Assembly (NCBI RefSeq): GCF_000332515.2
Contig: NZ_AOGZ02000014.1
Location: 2,000,001-2,064,000 of the forward strand
Length of the DNA: 64,000 nucleotides
Direction: 5' to 3'
DNA from: Leptospira wolbachii serovar Codice str. CDC
GTDB lineage: Bacteria > Spirochaetota > Leptospiria > Leptospirales > Leptospiraceae
The notes beneath the pieces were generated by a model. The model was not told the DNA's origin. It made no database searches and saw only the letters and a list, made by a program, of their open reading frames with translations. A program made the position numbers and the translations under genes. Below, one piece after another: positions 34,429-44,228 of this stretch; position 1 is the stretch's first letter; every line of letters starts with the position of its first letter.

Positions 34429-34947
34429 CTACTTGGATTTTGATTTCTCTGCAATGTAATTTTGAATGGCCGATTTAAAAAGAGGAACAAACTTCTCATA
34501 GACGGATCGTTTGAACTCAACCACCGATTGGATGGTATCTTCAATTTCCATAAATTGAATGGTCAAAAACTCTTGTTCATGATGGACCAAATCACATTCT
34601 TCCAAAGTCCCGTCCCAATGGAAAAGGATCCATCTTTGTAATTGACCACGAAATTTTTGTAAGTGTGAATTGAGACCAAGAGAATTGGGAAAGTCGTAGG
34701 GAATCCAATCGGGATATTCCGTTATATAAGTTGCTTTTTTGATCCCAAGTTCTTCATATAATTCTCGTTTAGCGGCATCCAAATAATCTTCGTCTTCATC
34801 AATGCCACCTTGAGGGAACTGCCACGAACCTGGGAATTGTACTCGTTCCCCTACGATTACTTTTCCTAAAGAATTAAAAACCACCATGCCTACGTTTTTG
34901 CGGTAGGGTTTGTCTGTCATATTCCTTAGAATGTCTCTATCATTCAT
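34429..34947 (-). CDS. rppH: RNA pyrophosphohydrolase (Nudix)
   Basis: 172-residue Nudix enzyme that removes pyrophosphate from 5' triphosphate RNA to trigger decay (it may also act on diadenosine polyphosphates). YRKNVGMVVFN and the Nudix box, GGIDEDEDYLDAAKRELYEE followed by LGI, match RppH; GSWQFPQGGID is characteristic of this subgroup. ATG 34947 gives nine extra residues; the in-frame ATG 34920 (MTDKPYRKN) is an equally possible start. First gene of its operon and divergent from sixA, with 72 nt between starts. Confidence 0.87.
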   Translation of the reverse strand: MNDRDILRNMTDKPYRKNVGMVVFNSLGKVIVGERVQFPGSWQFPQGGIDEDEDYLDAAKRELYEELGIKKATYITEYPDWIPYDFPNSLGLNSHLQKFRGQLQRWILFHWDGTLEECDLVHHEQEFLTIQFMEIEDTIQSVVEFKRSVYEKFVPLFKSAIQNYIAEKSKSK

Positions 34948-35019
34948 TTTCGCAAGAAATTCCTTAATTTTTTGTTTCTCCGTAAGTCCGTGGTTTCAAT
35001 CTTGGGATTAGGAGATTCT

Positions 35020-35508
35020 ATGAAGATCATTTTGGTTCGTCACGGTGAGGCTGAAAATGCAACTCCTACCATTTCCGATACCCAGCGGGAACTAACAGAC
35101 AAAGGTATCAGTGATATTCATAAAATCGGAAGGTTTATTAAAAATTCTGCATTATCCGTAAAACAAGTCTATTATAGTCCTTATCTTAGAACTAAACACA
35201 CTGCCGAAATTCTTTCTGATGAATTGAAATACAATGGGGAAATGTTGGCATCCGATGATCTGGCTGCTGGAAAAGGTTGTTCCGATATCATCTCTTGTTT
35301 GGTGAATTTTACCAATTCCGATACAGTATTGTTAGTTGGTCATAATCCAGACATTACTTACTTTGCAGCAAGACTCCTCGGAAATGCAACCGTAGCCGAA
35401 AATTTAATTTTCCAACCAGGTTCCACCATAGCCATCAATGTAGCTCGAGAAAAATTTGCGCATGGCCAAATTATTTGGGCGATTTCACTAGACAATTTAG
35501 GTATTTGA
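35020..35508 (+). CDS. sixA: SixA-like phosphohistidine phosphatase
   Basis: 162-residue histidine phosphatase of the SixA group, which dephosphorylates histidine phospho-carriers. IILVRHGEAE holds the nucleophile H8; YYSPYLRTKHTAEIL and LLVGHNPDI supply the second arginine and histidine. The start ATG 35020 follows AGGAG at 35010-35014, 5 nt upstream; a longer frame from 34972 is not supported by a ribosome site. Physiological partner unknown. Confidence 0.88.
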   Translation: MKIILVRHGEAENATPTISDTQRELTDKGISDIHKIGRFIKNSALSVKQVYYSPYLRTKHTAEILSDELKYNGEMLASDDLAAGKGCSDIISCLVNFTNSDTVLLVGHNPDITYFAARLLGNATVAENLIFQPGSTIAINVAREKFAHGQIIWAISLDNLGI

Positions 35509-35566
35509 TTTCTTATTAGTAAGACTTGACCCGTTTTGGATCGTAAGGTTTTTGGATTTCAGAACA

Positions 35567-35638
35567 CGGGGTGTAGCGCAGCGGTAGCGCACTTGTCTGG
35601 GGGGCAAGGGGTCGCCGGTTCAAATCCGGTCACTCCGA
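35567..35638 (+). tRNA. tRNA-Pro (anticodon GGG)
   Basis: 72-nt cloverleaf. Acceptor CGGGGTG pairs with CACTCCG; D arm GCGC...GCGC; anticodon stem CTTGT/GCAAG with loop CTGGGGG, anticodon GGG; T arm CCGG-TTCAAAT-CCGG. Discriminator A at 35638; CCA is not encoded. Confidence 0.95.
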
Positions 35639-35649
35639 AGTTCAATTCC

Positions 35650-35685
35650 TAAAAAACCCAGCAGGCCTGCGAACAAACCTGCCGG
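35650..35685 (-). terminator. Rho-independent terminator of the phasin-like gene
   Basis: On the minus strand CCGGCAGG pairs with CCTGCTGG (one G-U) around a 12-nt loop, followed by GTTTTTTA. It lies 35 nt past the stop of the phasin-like gene and close behind the tRNA-Pro gene on the other strand. Confidence 0.8.
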
Positions 35686-35720
35686 AAGAAAATTCAGGAT
35701 GATGATTTACAAAATAAAAC

Positions 35721-36011
35721 TTAAGAAGATTTGCTTTCGTTCCCTTCTTTGACTTTGTCCAAATACTTAACTACGTTATCTTTGAGTTCGTCAAAACGAA
35801 CGATTCCCCAAGCAATACCCATTTTTACTTTTAAAGCATTGTCACTAGTGTCACTTTCACCTTGTTCTTTTAACTTTTGAAAGTTGGTTTCGAATTTGCT
35901 TTTTTTCTCGTTCAAGTCTACGACGAGTTTCTCCCAAACTTCTTTGGAAGTCTTTACGGCGCCAATTCCAGCATTTACGATATCTTGAAGCTTGTTTTCC
36001 ACATTGCTCAT
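35721..36011 (-). CDS. Phasin-related small helical protein
   Basis: 96 residues, almost wholly amphipathic helix: LQDIVNAGIGAVKTSKEVWE then LVVDLNEKKSKFETNFQKLK. This matches the phasin-related/polyhydroxyalkanoate-granule-associated pattern (short coiled-coil proteins that coat storage granules or membranes). AAGGAG lies 11 nt before the ATG. Monocistronic, with its own terminator. Whether the organism makes such granules is not visible here. Confidence 0.75.
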   Translation of the reverse strand: MSNVENKLQDIVNAGIGAVKTSKEVWEKLVVDLNEKKSKFETNFQKLKEQGESDTSDNALKVKMGIAWGIVRFDELKDNVVKYLDKVKEGNESKSS

Positions 36012-36109
36012 CGGATGTTACTCCTTATGGTTCCATTATTTTGCAGTGCACAATAATGTCTAGAAAGAATTTTCTGGAGGAATCTGAAATCCTGAACCAA
36101 AATGGTCGG

Positions 36110-37150
36110 ATGCGCGTAAAAACCTTATGGACTCTCCTTTCCATTTCCATCCTCGTTTTCCTGATTTTGGATTGCGGTGGTCAAATCCAGGAAAAGCCGA
36201 TCGCTGGCTGTGAACGAATTTCTGGAACTCCCGGCCCCGAAGATTTAGATCTTATCCGAGACATTTCTACGGTCATCGTTTCTTCCCATGAACGTCGAAA
36301 TGGACTGAAAGATATTGGAGCTTTGTTTGAAGTTTCGCTTCAAGATACCAATCAGAAATTAGAAGCCAAAAAAATAGAAACCAATTATCCTGAAAACTTC
36401 AGGCCGCATGGAATTAGTTATGCGAAAGTGAAAGGTGTGGATACTTTAGCAGTCATCTCTCATACATTAGTAGATGAAAATCCACATACGATTGAAATCT
36501 TTGAACGCTCCAAAGCTGGTAAATGGACACATACAAAAACTTTGAGTGATCCCACTCTCACAAGTCCCAACGATATCTTTATGAATGAAGCGGGTGAAAT
36601 TTTTGCTTCCAATGATAATGGAACAAGCAACGCCTTCCGCAAGTATTGGGACATGATCATTCGCAGTGCTCGTGCTGACATCGCTTATTATGATGGAAAA
36701 ACATTTCAGGCATTGGACGTTCCCGTAATGCTTGGGAATGGAATCTACATTCGTAAAAAAGGAAACGCAGAATTATTGTATCGCTCTGTGTTTGCAGAAA
36801 AAGCCATCCGAGTGTATCAAGTGGATCGTACTGCAGGAAAGATCAACTTAAAGTATTTGGAATCCATTGCCATTGGTGCAGGACCCGATAATATTTTAGA
36901 AGATGAGAATGGAATCCTTTGGCTTGCGGCCCACGATTCTACTTATAAATTCATTCGTCATGTGATGAATAAAACCAATTTAGCACCGACTCGCGTTTTT
37001 AAAATCAATCCGGAAAACAAAGAAGTTACGGAAGTGTATGCCAATGAAGGGGCGGAAATTTCTGCCGGAAGTACAGGACTTGTTTTCAAAAACAAACTTT
37101 TGATCTCCCAAGTGTTTGAAGATTTTCTTTTGGTTTGCCCAAGGCCTTAG
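36110..37150 (+). CDS. Paraoxonase/arylesterase-like lipoprotein
   Basis: 346-residue lipoprotein with a six-bladed propeller of the paraoxonase type. The N-terminus MRVKTLWTLLSISILVFLIL leads to DCGG (lipobox). Calcium-ligand motifs of PON enzymes are present: SPNDIF, MLGNGIYI and GAGPDNILED. Such enzymes hydrolyse lactones and aryl esters outside the inner membrane. The frame is open back to 36041, but ATG 36110 gives a proper signal peptide. Not adjacent to the related strictosidine-synthase-like pair at 20-22 kb. Confidence 0.82.
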   Translation: MRVKTLWTLLSISILVFLILDCGGQIQEKPIAGCERISGTPGPEDLDLIRDISTVIVSSHERRNGLKDIGALFEVSLQDTNQKLEAKKIETNYPENFRPHGISYAKVKGVDTLAVISHTLVDENPHTIEIFERSKAGKWTHTKTLSDPTLTSPNDIFMNEAGEIFASNDNGTSNAFRKYWDMIIRSARADIAYYDGKTFQALDVPVMLGNGIYIRKKGNAELLYRSVFAEKAIRVYQVDRTAGKINLKYLESIAIGAGPDNILEDENGILWLAAHDSTYKFIRHVMNKTNLAPTRVFKINPENKEVTEVYANEGAEISAGSTGLVFKNKLLISQVFEDFLLVCPRP

Positions 37151-37233
37151 GAAAACGACCTTTTTGAAATTATGGATCCGATGGTGTTGAAAGATGCCAT
37201 TGGATTGATAACAAATTAAGGACTTAACTCACC

Positions 37234-37764
37234 ATGAAATACATCGCCTTATTTAGAGGAATCAATGTGGGAGGAAACAGAAAAGTGGAGATGAAAAAAC
37301 TAAAGATTCTTTTTGAGTCATTAGGGTTTAGTAATGTTTCCACTTATATCAATTCAGGGAATGTAATTTTTGAATCAGCGAATGATCCAAAAACAGTGTT
37401 GTTGAAAATAACAGCTGGCCTGGAAAAAAATTTCGATTTTGAAATTCCTACTCTCGTTAAGACAGAAAAGGAAATGAAAAAAATTGCAGATGCCATACCG
37501 AAAGACTGGCAAAATGATCCAACCCAAAGGACTGATGTTGCGTATTTGTTTCCCGATATAGATTCCAAAAAAACCATCGAGGAACTCCCTTTCAAAAAAG
37601 ATTTTGTCGATGTTCGTTATTTTAAAGGAGCTATCTTCTGGAATATTAAAAAGGAAGATGTAAACAAAAGCCAACTAGCCAAGATCATTAGTCATAAATT
37701 ATATAAGTCTATGACGATTCGAAATGTAAATACTGCGAGATTTTTAGCAGGAGAAAACAAGTAG
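37234..37764 (+). CDS. DUF1697 family protein
   Basis: 176-residue cytosolic protein. YIALFRGINVGGNRKVEMKK at the N-terminus and VSTYINSGNVIFES are the DUF1697 signature; the C-terminus ends MTIRNVNTARFL. Function of the family is not established. Stands alone, converging on the TetR gene 16 nt away. Confidence 0.92.
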   Translation: MKYIALFRGINVGGNRKVEMKKLKILFESLGFSNVSTYINSGNVIFESANDPKTVLLKITAGLEKNFDFEIPTLVKTEKEMKKIADAIPKDWQNDPTQRTDVAYLFPDIDSKKTIEELPFKKDFVDVRYFKGAIFWNIKKEDVNKSQLAKIISHKLYKSMTIRNVNTARFLAGENK

Positions 37765-37779
37765 GAAAAACCAATCATA

Positions 37780-38370
37780 TCAAACCAATCCCTTCAACAC
37801 CGCTTCTATTGTTTGAACTAACAAAGGTTCCCGATTCTCTTCGCAGTGTTGTGCCACAAGTTTTGGATGAGTGAAAGCTGTTCCTGCAGAAATCAGAATT
37901 TCTGTGACCATGTTTACATCTTTCTTTTTTAACTTTTTTTGTTCCATGGCTTCCGTAACCAACTTCGACATTTGGTTGCGCATGTTGGACAAATGAGTTT
38001 GGATGAATGGTTTGGATTGTTCGGCGGCCATATCAAATGCCTTGTACAATTCAGGATCCAGTTTCACTTTCTCCAACTTCATTCGGTGTAAATTTTGAAA
38101 CCAAGTGAGGATCTTTTGTAAAGGATCTCTTTTTTCCGAAACCAATAAATCTTGTTTTTGGTCCAGATTCACAAGCCACCTTTCGGAGACAGCGTCTAGT
38201 AATGCGGTTTTATCCTGGAAATGGGAGTAGAGGGCCGCGTGGCTAATTCCCATTTCTTTGGCCACATCCACCAAGCGAACCTTCTCAAATCCCTTCGCCC
38301 GCATTTGGTCGATGGCAATTTCCACCGCTTTATCCTGAATTTCTGAGGGTGTGAGACCAGTCCGAGGCAT
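37780..38370 (-). CDS. TetR-family transcriptional regulator
   Basis: 196 residues. The N-terminal HTH spans about 12-58: KGFEKVRLVDVAKEMGISHA then ALYSHFQDKTALLDAV. The C-terminal ligand domain is variable. It is divergent from the SDR gene across 137 nt with two inverted repeats over a TTGACA promoter, so it probably represses that gene and perhaps itself. Inducer unknown. Confidence 0.92.
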   Translation of the reverse strand: MPRTGLTPSEIQDKAVEIAIDQMRAKGFEKVRLVDVAKEMGISHAALYSHFQDKTALLDAVSERWLVNLDQKQDLLVSEKRDPLQKILTWFQNLHRMKLEKVKLDPELYKAFDMAAEQSKPFIQTHLSNMRNQMSKLVTEAMEQKKLKKKDVNMVTEILISAGTAFTHPKLVAQHCEENREPLLVQTIEAVLKGLV

Positions 38371-38411
38371 AGGGAAATTCTTGGATTTCCATCTTCCCGG
38401 TCAATTCTAAA

Positions 38412-38490
38412 TTACAAAATGAAAAAAACGTTAGTTTTGAAACTTACGGACTTGACATTTTGTAACTTACATAATATTGTAAATGTAAGT
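38412..38490 (+). promoter_or_regulatory. Promoter with operator-like repeats between tetR-type and SDR genes
   Basis: TTGACA (38452-38457) and TATTGT (38475-38480) with 17-nt spacing form a promoter for the SDR gene. ACTTACAT (38465-38472) and ATGTAAGT (38483-38490) are an 8-bp inverted repeat straddling the -10. A second, perfect 10-bp pair, TTACAAAATG (38412-38421) and CATTTTGTAA (38456-38465), overlaps the -35. Both are well placed for TetR-type repression. Confidence 0.65.
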
Positions 38491-38507
38491 AAGGGAACGG
38501 TAACAAG

Positions 38508-39257
38508 ATGCAATTGAATGGAAACACAATATTGATTACGGGCGGAACGAGTGGGATTGGACTGGCTTTGGCCGAAAGACTTTCAGGCCTTGGCAACCGC
38601 ATATTAGTTTGCGGAACAAGTGCAAAGAAGATAGAAGAGATCAAAAAAACTCATCCTGATTGGGGAACTTATCTTTGTGATGTCTCTCGTCCCGAAGAAA
38701 GAGAACGGTTGTTCTTTGCGACAACAAAAGATTATCCAGAGATCAATGTCTTATTCAATAATGCGGGAATCCAACGATATCCCAAACTAAATGAAGTGGA
38801 ACCTTGGTCGGATTTGGGAAAGGAAATCGATATCAACTTGGGAGCTCCCATCCACCTTTCTATGTTATTCGCTAAACACCTGTTTGCAAAAAAGAATGCT
38901 GCGATTTTAAATACGACTTCTGGATTGTCCCATATTCCTTTGGCTTATGCTCCAGTCTATAGTGCCACTAAGGCCGCATTACATTCTTTCACATTGACAC
39001 TACGGTTTCAATTTCGCAATGAACCAATCAAAATCATAGAGGTTTCTCCTCCTATGGTAGATACGGATTTAGGAATCCCTAACACACATACGGCAGGATT
39101 GAATTTAGATGAATATGCGGACAGTGTGATCAGTGGATTGCAAAATGGAGATCTGGAAATCACCACAGGTTTTTCAACTATCTCAGCAAATGCCAGTCGA
39201 GAGAAAAAGGATGAAATCTTTATGTCTATGAACCAGGCCAGGAGTGGTTCAAACTAA
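38508..39257 (+). CDS. Short-chain dehydrogenase/reductase (DltE-like)
   Basis: 249-residue Rossmann oxidoreductase. TGGTSGIGLALAERL binds NAD(P), NNAGIQRYP follows strand 4, and the catalytic serine and YSATKAALHSFT lie near 140-160. The sequence resembles the DltE/YciK-like group. Regulated in all likelihood by the divergent TetR-family gene. The last 9 nt overlap the 3' end of ruvC on the other strand. Substrate unknown. Confidence 0.92.
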   Translation: MQLNGNTILITGGTSGIGLALAERLSGLGNRILVCGTSAKKIEEIKKTHPDWGTYLCDVSRPEERERLFFATTKDYPEINVLFNNAGIQRYPKLNEVEPWSDLGKEIDINLGAPIHLSMLFAKHLFAKKNAAILNTTSGLSHIPLAYAPVYSATKAALHSFTLTLRFQFRNEPIKIIEVSPPMVDTDLGIPNTHTAGLNLDEYADSVISGLQNGDLEITTGFSTISANASREKKDEIFMSMNQARSGSN

Positions 39258-39725
39258 AGACCGGCCCACAAAGGCACAAGCGATGGCATCCCAAGAATCA
39301 TCGTGGCCTTTGAGATCTTTAAATCCTAAAATCATTTGGATCGCTGCCCGAACTTCTTTTTTGGTAGCGTTTCCTCTTGTGGAGATTCCTTTTTTGATTT
39401 GGGTTGCTGTTAAAGAAACTGCAGGAATTTGTTTTTCCCCTAGAGAAAGAAGAATGACCCCTCGAGATTCGGCGACCTTCATTCCTGTGGTGGTATTTTG
39501 AACAAAAAACAATTCTTCAACGGCAGCTACTTCTGGTTGGAATTCCGTCAGGATGTCCATCAGTTCGGAACGGATTTGGAGCAAATTATCTGGCGAAGGG
39601 GTTTTGGGAGCAACTTCAATCGTCCCGTAAGTTAAGAGCGTTGGATTGCGGCGTTGGCCTTCAGGAAAGGACAAAATGGCATATCCAACTCGGTGGGATC
39701 CAGGATCAATTCCGATGACTTTCAA
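39249..39725 (-). CDS. ruvC: Holliday junction resolvase RuvC
   Basis: 158-residue endonuclease that cuts Holliday junctions in concert with RuvAB. Catalytic acidic residues are present: D7 in VIGIDPGSHRVGYA, E in AAVEELFFVQN, and the C-terminal pair in GHDDSWDAIACA. A TTG at 39725 (then KVIGIDPG) is the likely start, preceded by GGAAAG on the minus strand; the frame is open up to 39860 but that would add 45 residues not found in RuvC. Convergent with the SDR gene. Confidence 0.92.
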   Translation of the reverse strand: MKVIGIDPGSHRVGYAILSFPEGQRRNPTLLTYGTIEVAPKTPSPDNLLQIRSELMDILTEFQPEVAAVEELFFVQNTTTGMKVAESRGVILLSLGEKQIPAVSLTATQIKKGISTRGNATKKEVRAAIQMILGFKDLKGHDDSWDAIACAFVGRSLV

Positions 39726-39858
39726 TAATTTCTTTCCAAGTTCCGTACTTTTGCCCAGTTTCGGTCTCCCTGACCCAAAACCTAGTCTAAAAATGAAAAT
39801 GACAGGGTACTTTCCTTCCGTATAGTGGAAGAAAACCACCCGCAGGAACGTTAAACAC

Positions 39859-41535
<1,677 letters not shown>

Positions 41536-41599
41536 TTGAGAAACTAAATCTTGTCTTTGCTGGAAGGGTTCGACCTGACGGCAAAGGATTAAACTGAAA

Positions 41600-41625
41600 A
41601 AGGCCCGAATCCTCGGGCTTTTTTT
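41600..41625 (+). terminator. Rho-independent terminator
   Basis: GCCCGA (41603-41608), loop ATCC, TCGGGC (41613-41618), then seven T. An A-rich stretch precedes it. It ends the large acyl-CoA dehydrogenase transcript, 68 nt after its stop codon. Confidence 0.95.
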
Positions 41626-41636
41626 ATGCCTTTTTA

Positions 41637-41867
41637 GTGAGCTATTGTTTTACTGAACTATGGTTATGCGATGATCCCTCTATTCCTCAGAATTCCAGCG
41701 TATATTACCATGTAGATTCCATTGATCTTTTGTATTCAGACTACAACAAGAAAGGAATTGTTTATAAAAATGCTCATTTGATGGATAAACCTTGGGGGAT
41801 GAGTGAGTTTTATGTTGTGGATTTGGATGGCAATTTATTGAAATTTGGACAAAGAATTGATACGTAA
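41637..41867 (+). pseudogene. Remnant of a VOC (glyoxalase/bleomycin-resistance) protein
   Basis: A 76-codon frame that matches only the C-terminal half of VOC-fold proteins: ELWLCDDPSIPQNSSVYYHV, DKPWGMSEFYVVDLDGN and LLKFGQRI. Complete members have about 120-130 residues. The only start is a GTG 12 nt behind the terminator of the upstream gene, with no ribosome site, and the frame has a stop at 41595. The N-terminal half has therefore been lost, probably by a deletion that fused this region to the dehydrogenase terminator. Confidence 0.7.
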
Positions 41868-42010
41868 TAACATAAAAAAAAGATTCGAATGTCTAATGCT
41901 AATGGGCAGGAAAAAAACTTATGTTTGTTAAATGTTATCTTTCAGTTTGACTTTGTATGGCCAACTATATCGGAATAGGAATTATTTTCTAATTGGAGTC
42001 TGAAGATTCA

Positions 42011-42805
42011 GTGAATTTAAATCGAATATTATTTTTCTATTTCCCTCTATTGAGTGTTTTAAGTTTTCAACTCTCTTGCAAAACTCCCATGCCCGAGTTA
42101 AGTTCGGAAGCAAAACTATCCAAAGGGAAAATGATCTCCATTCGATGGACAACCTCTGATCCCGTATTGGCAAAAGTATTTAATGAAGTTTTTCCTGTAC
42201 CACCGGCCCTCCTTTTGAATGAAAATGCGAACGTGACAGACCTAACAACGGTCCCACTTCCTGAACCAAATCCCGACCATGCTCCGAAACCAAAAAAAGA
42301 AAAACCGGTGGACCCAAATGAACTACCTAGATGGGATCGTGGATTCGAATTATCAAATATAGACAATCTAACATTAGTCATTCGAAAAGAAAGCCAAAGA
42401 CCATTCTATAGCGTCGGTATGAGTCTTCTTGCCTTGACCATGCTGTATTATGGTACGATGGAAACAGAAGCGGAACTTGTCTGGACATCCGGAGAATCCA
42501 ATCTCCATAGAATTTCATTTTTATCTACTTACGAAACCATTTGGGCACCAATGCCATTTTATATTGGAACCGGTTCTACGATTGTGGCACCGGCTTTTAA
42601 TTCGAATCGTTATCCATCCAGTTTACAAAAATTTTGTACCCAAGAAAAACCAAGTAAACTACGAGAGTCTTTAGAGCAAACACAGTCCGAAAACTGCAAA
42701 GAATATGAAATATTTTTAAGGCGGTTGTTCTTACAAAATTATGACACCATCCATTCGCAATTGAAGGAATGGGAAAAGAGAAATCAGGATTGGTTTCAAC
42801 CATAA
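42011..42805 (+). CDS. Predicted lipoprotein of unknown function
   Basis: 264 residues. The signal peptide VNLNRILFFYFPLLSVLSFQ leads into LSC, putting the lipid cysteine at residue 23. The mature part has a proline-rich linker (PEPNPDHAPKPKKEKPVDPN) and a helical segment YSVGMSLLALTMLYYG. No family recognised. The GTG 42011 gives the best signal peptide; the TTG at 41993 is part of the ribosome-site-like TTGGAG. The next gene starts 17 nt after the stop, so the two may work together at the cell envelope. Confidence 0.62.
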   Translation: MNLNRILFFYFPLLSVLSFQLSCKTPMPELSSEAKLSKGKMISIRWTTSDPVLAKVFNEVFPVPPALLLNENANVTDLTTVPLPEPNPDHAPKPKKEKPVDPNELPRWDRGFELSNIDNLTLVIRKESQRPFYSVGMSLLALTMLYYGTMETEAELVWTSGESNLHRISFLSTYETIWAPMPFYIGTGSTIVAPAFNSNRYPSSLQKFCTQEKPSKLRESLEQTQSENCKEYEIFLRRLFLQNYDTIHSQLKEWEKRNQDWFQP

Positions 42806-42822
42806 CAAAGGGACAATTCCAT

Positions 42823-43479
42823 TTGATTCAAAATCTAAAGTTTACTCATCTATTTTTCCGTAAGTCCGTTGTTGTTATTTCTGTTTATTTGTTTTCAACG
42901 TTCATTCCTATAAAGGATTTAAACTCGATTTCAATCCCAAAAGAAAATTGGAATCTAGTTATGTATGGAGGAATTTTCACAACGACTGACCTGATTCCCA
43001 TAGTGTTTCGCCAGAAAACGGATTATAAAGAATCTTATATAGGCAGTTTGGGAATTTCAAGGCCTCTCGATTATCGGATTCGATGGTTTGATTTTTTATG
43101 GGAAGGGAATGTGACCAAACATTTTGGTGAAATGAACCACTGGGAATTAAACGGTTTTTACATTGTGAAAATTGACAGAATGTATGGTTCCCCCATTAGT
43201 TTGTCGTTAGGGGAAGGATTGTCACTTGCCTCTGAAAATCCAAAGTTAGAAAACAAGGCCAAAGGATACTATTTAGATGGATTACAAAAAGATGCTATAG
43301 AATCGCGAGCTCTTCTTAACTATATGATGGTGGAGATTAGTTCTTATTTGCCCTTTGAAAGAAAAACAGAACTGTTTTTGCGGGTCCATCACAGGTCCGG
43401 TATTTTTGGACTATATTGCCCACCCGATCCCAATTGTGGATCCAATTTTGTGAGTTATGGGTTTCGCACTTCTTTCTGA
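42823..43479 (+). CDS. Putative outer-membrane beta-barrel protein
   Basis: 218 residues from TTG 42823, which has AAGGGA at 42808-42813. A signal-peptide-like hydrophobic segment (VVVISVYLFSTFIPI) is followed by alternating strands, with a terminal RTSF typical of outer-membrane barrels. The last strands read LFLRVHHRSGIFGL then YCPPDPNCGSNFVSYGF; His-X-Ser in this position recalls PagL-like lipid A deacylases, but the full HXSN motif is not present. The function is therefore open. Confidence 0.55.
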   Translation: MIQNLKFTHLFFRKSVVVISVYLFSTFIPIKDLNSISIPKENWNLVMYGGIFTTTDLIPIVFRQKTDYKESYIGSLGISRPLDYRIRWFDFLWEGNVTKHFGEMNHWELNGFYIVKIDRMYGSPISLSLGEGLSLASENPKLENKAKGYYLDGLQKDAIESRALLNYMMVEISSYLPFERKTELFLRVHHRSGIFGLYCPPDPNCGSNFVSYGFRTSF

Positions 43480-43541
43480 TTCCACAGCACAACCTATAAA
43501 CATTGCACTGTAGAACCAAATCCTCGATTTAATAAAAAAAA

Positions 43542-44225
43542 CTATTTTGGGTTTGTTCCCGTTGGTTCTTTGATCCAATCAAATTTTGTGTCTTTGTGTT
43601 TTCCTTCTTCCACTAACTTATGTATGTTGAGAAGTGATTCATAAGGAGTATCTGTTAAAACTAAGTTGATTACGGATTGTGGCACTGATCCACCTGGTTC
43701 AAAATGTGCTTGGTATTCAATTTTTAGTTTTCCATTTGTTAGAGGAATGATTCTCCAAACACCTTCAAAGTTTTCCATGCGAGTGACACCAGAAGGAACA
43801 GGACGAGCATTAGAATCTAAACGTTTAATTTTCATAACGGTCGCCAATGTTTTTTCATTTTGTTCAAAACCTCGATCCATAATCAAATCACGATCATTTA
43901 CTGGCCATGGGGCACCATTTCTGAGATACACGATCGACTTTTTCTCCGTACCAGAAAGAACAGTTAGTTCCTTACATTGGTGGTAAAGATTTTTACAGGA
44001 AGCAGGGTCAGTTAATAGGGCAACGATTTGAGAAATGGAAGCATCAACTTCCGTTCGTCCCAAAAATTCATCCAGGTTGGATCCGGCAAAAGGACGAGTC
44101 AAAACTTGGATTCCTTTTTTTCGTTTGGACTCCGACCATTCAGGAGTTTGGGCAATGAGTGAAGATAGACTCGATAGAATGGAAACTCCTACCAAGGTCA
44201 GTGTAAGGATTTGTTTTTTTGTCAT
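43542..44225 (-). CDS. Exported START/SRPBCC-domain protein
   Basis: 227 residues: signal peptide (MTKKQILTLTLVGVSILSSL, cleavage near LIAQ) and one START-like lipid-binding domain (about 40-215). WPVNDRDLIMDRGF and the ARPVPSGVTRMENFEGVWRI region match bacterial START proteins related to the mammalian StAR/PCTP group. It probably binds a lipid in the periplasm. Transcribed 3 nt after the serine-hydrolase gene, in a three-gene minus-strand set. Confidence 0.85.
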   Translation of the reverse strand: MTKKQILTLTLVGVSILSSLSSLIAQTPEWSESKRKKGIQVLTRPFAGSNLDEFLGRTEVDASISQIVALLTDPASCKNLYHQCKELTVLSGTEKKSIVYLRNGAPWPVNDRDLIMDRGFEQNEKTLATVMKIKRLDSNARPVPSGVTRMENFEGVWRIIPLTNGKLKIEYQAHFEPGGSVPQSVINLVLTDTPYESLLNIHKLVEEGKHKDTKFDWIKEPTGTNPK

Positions 44226-44228
44226 GGG

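Noticed and set aside
35521..35566. Promoter for tRNA-Pro (TTGACC at 35526)
   Set aside because: No acceptable -10 hexamer at 16-18 nt; left unannotated.
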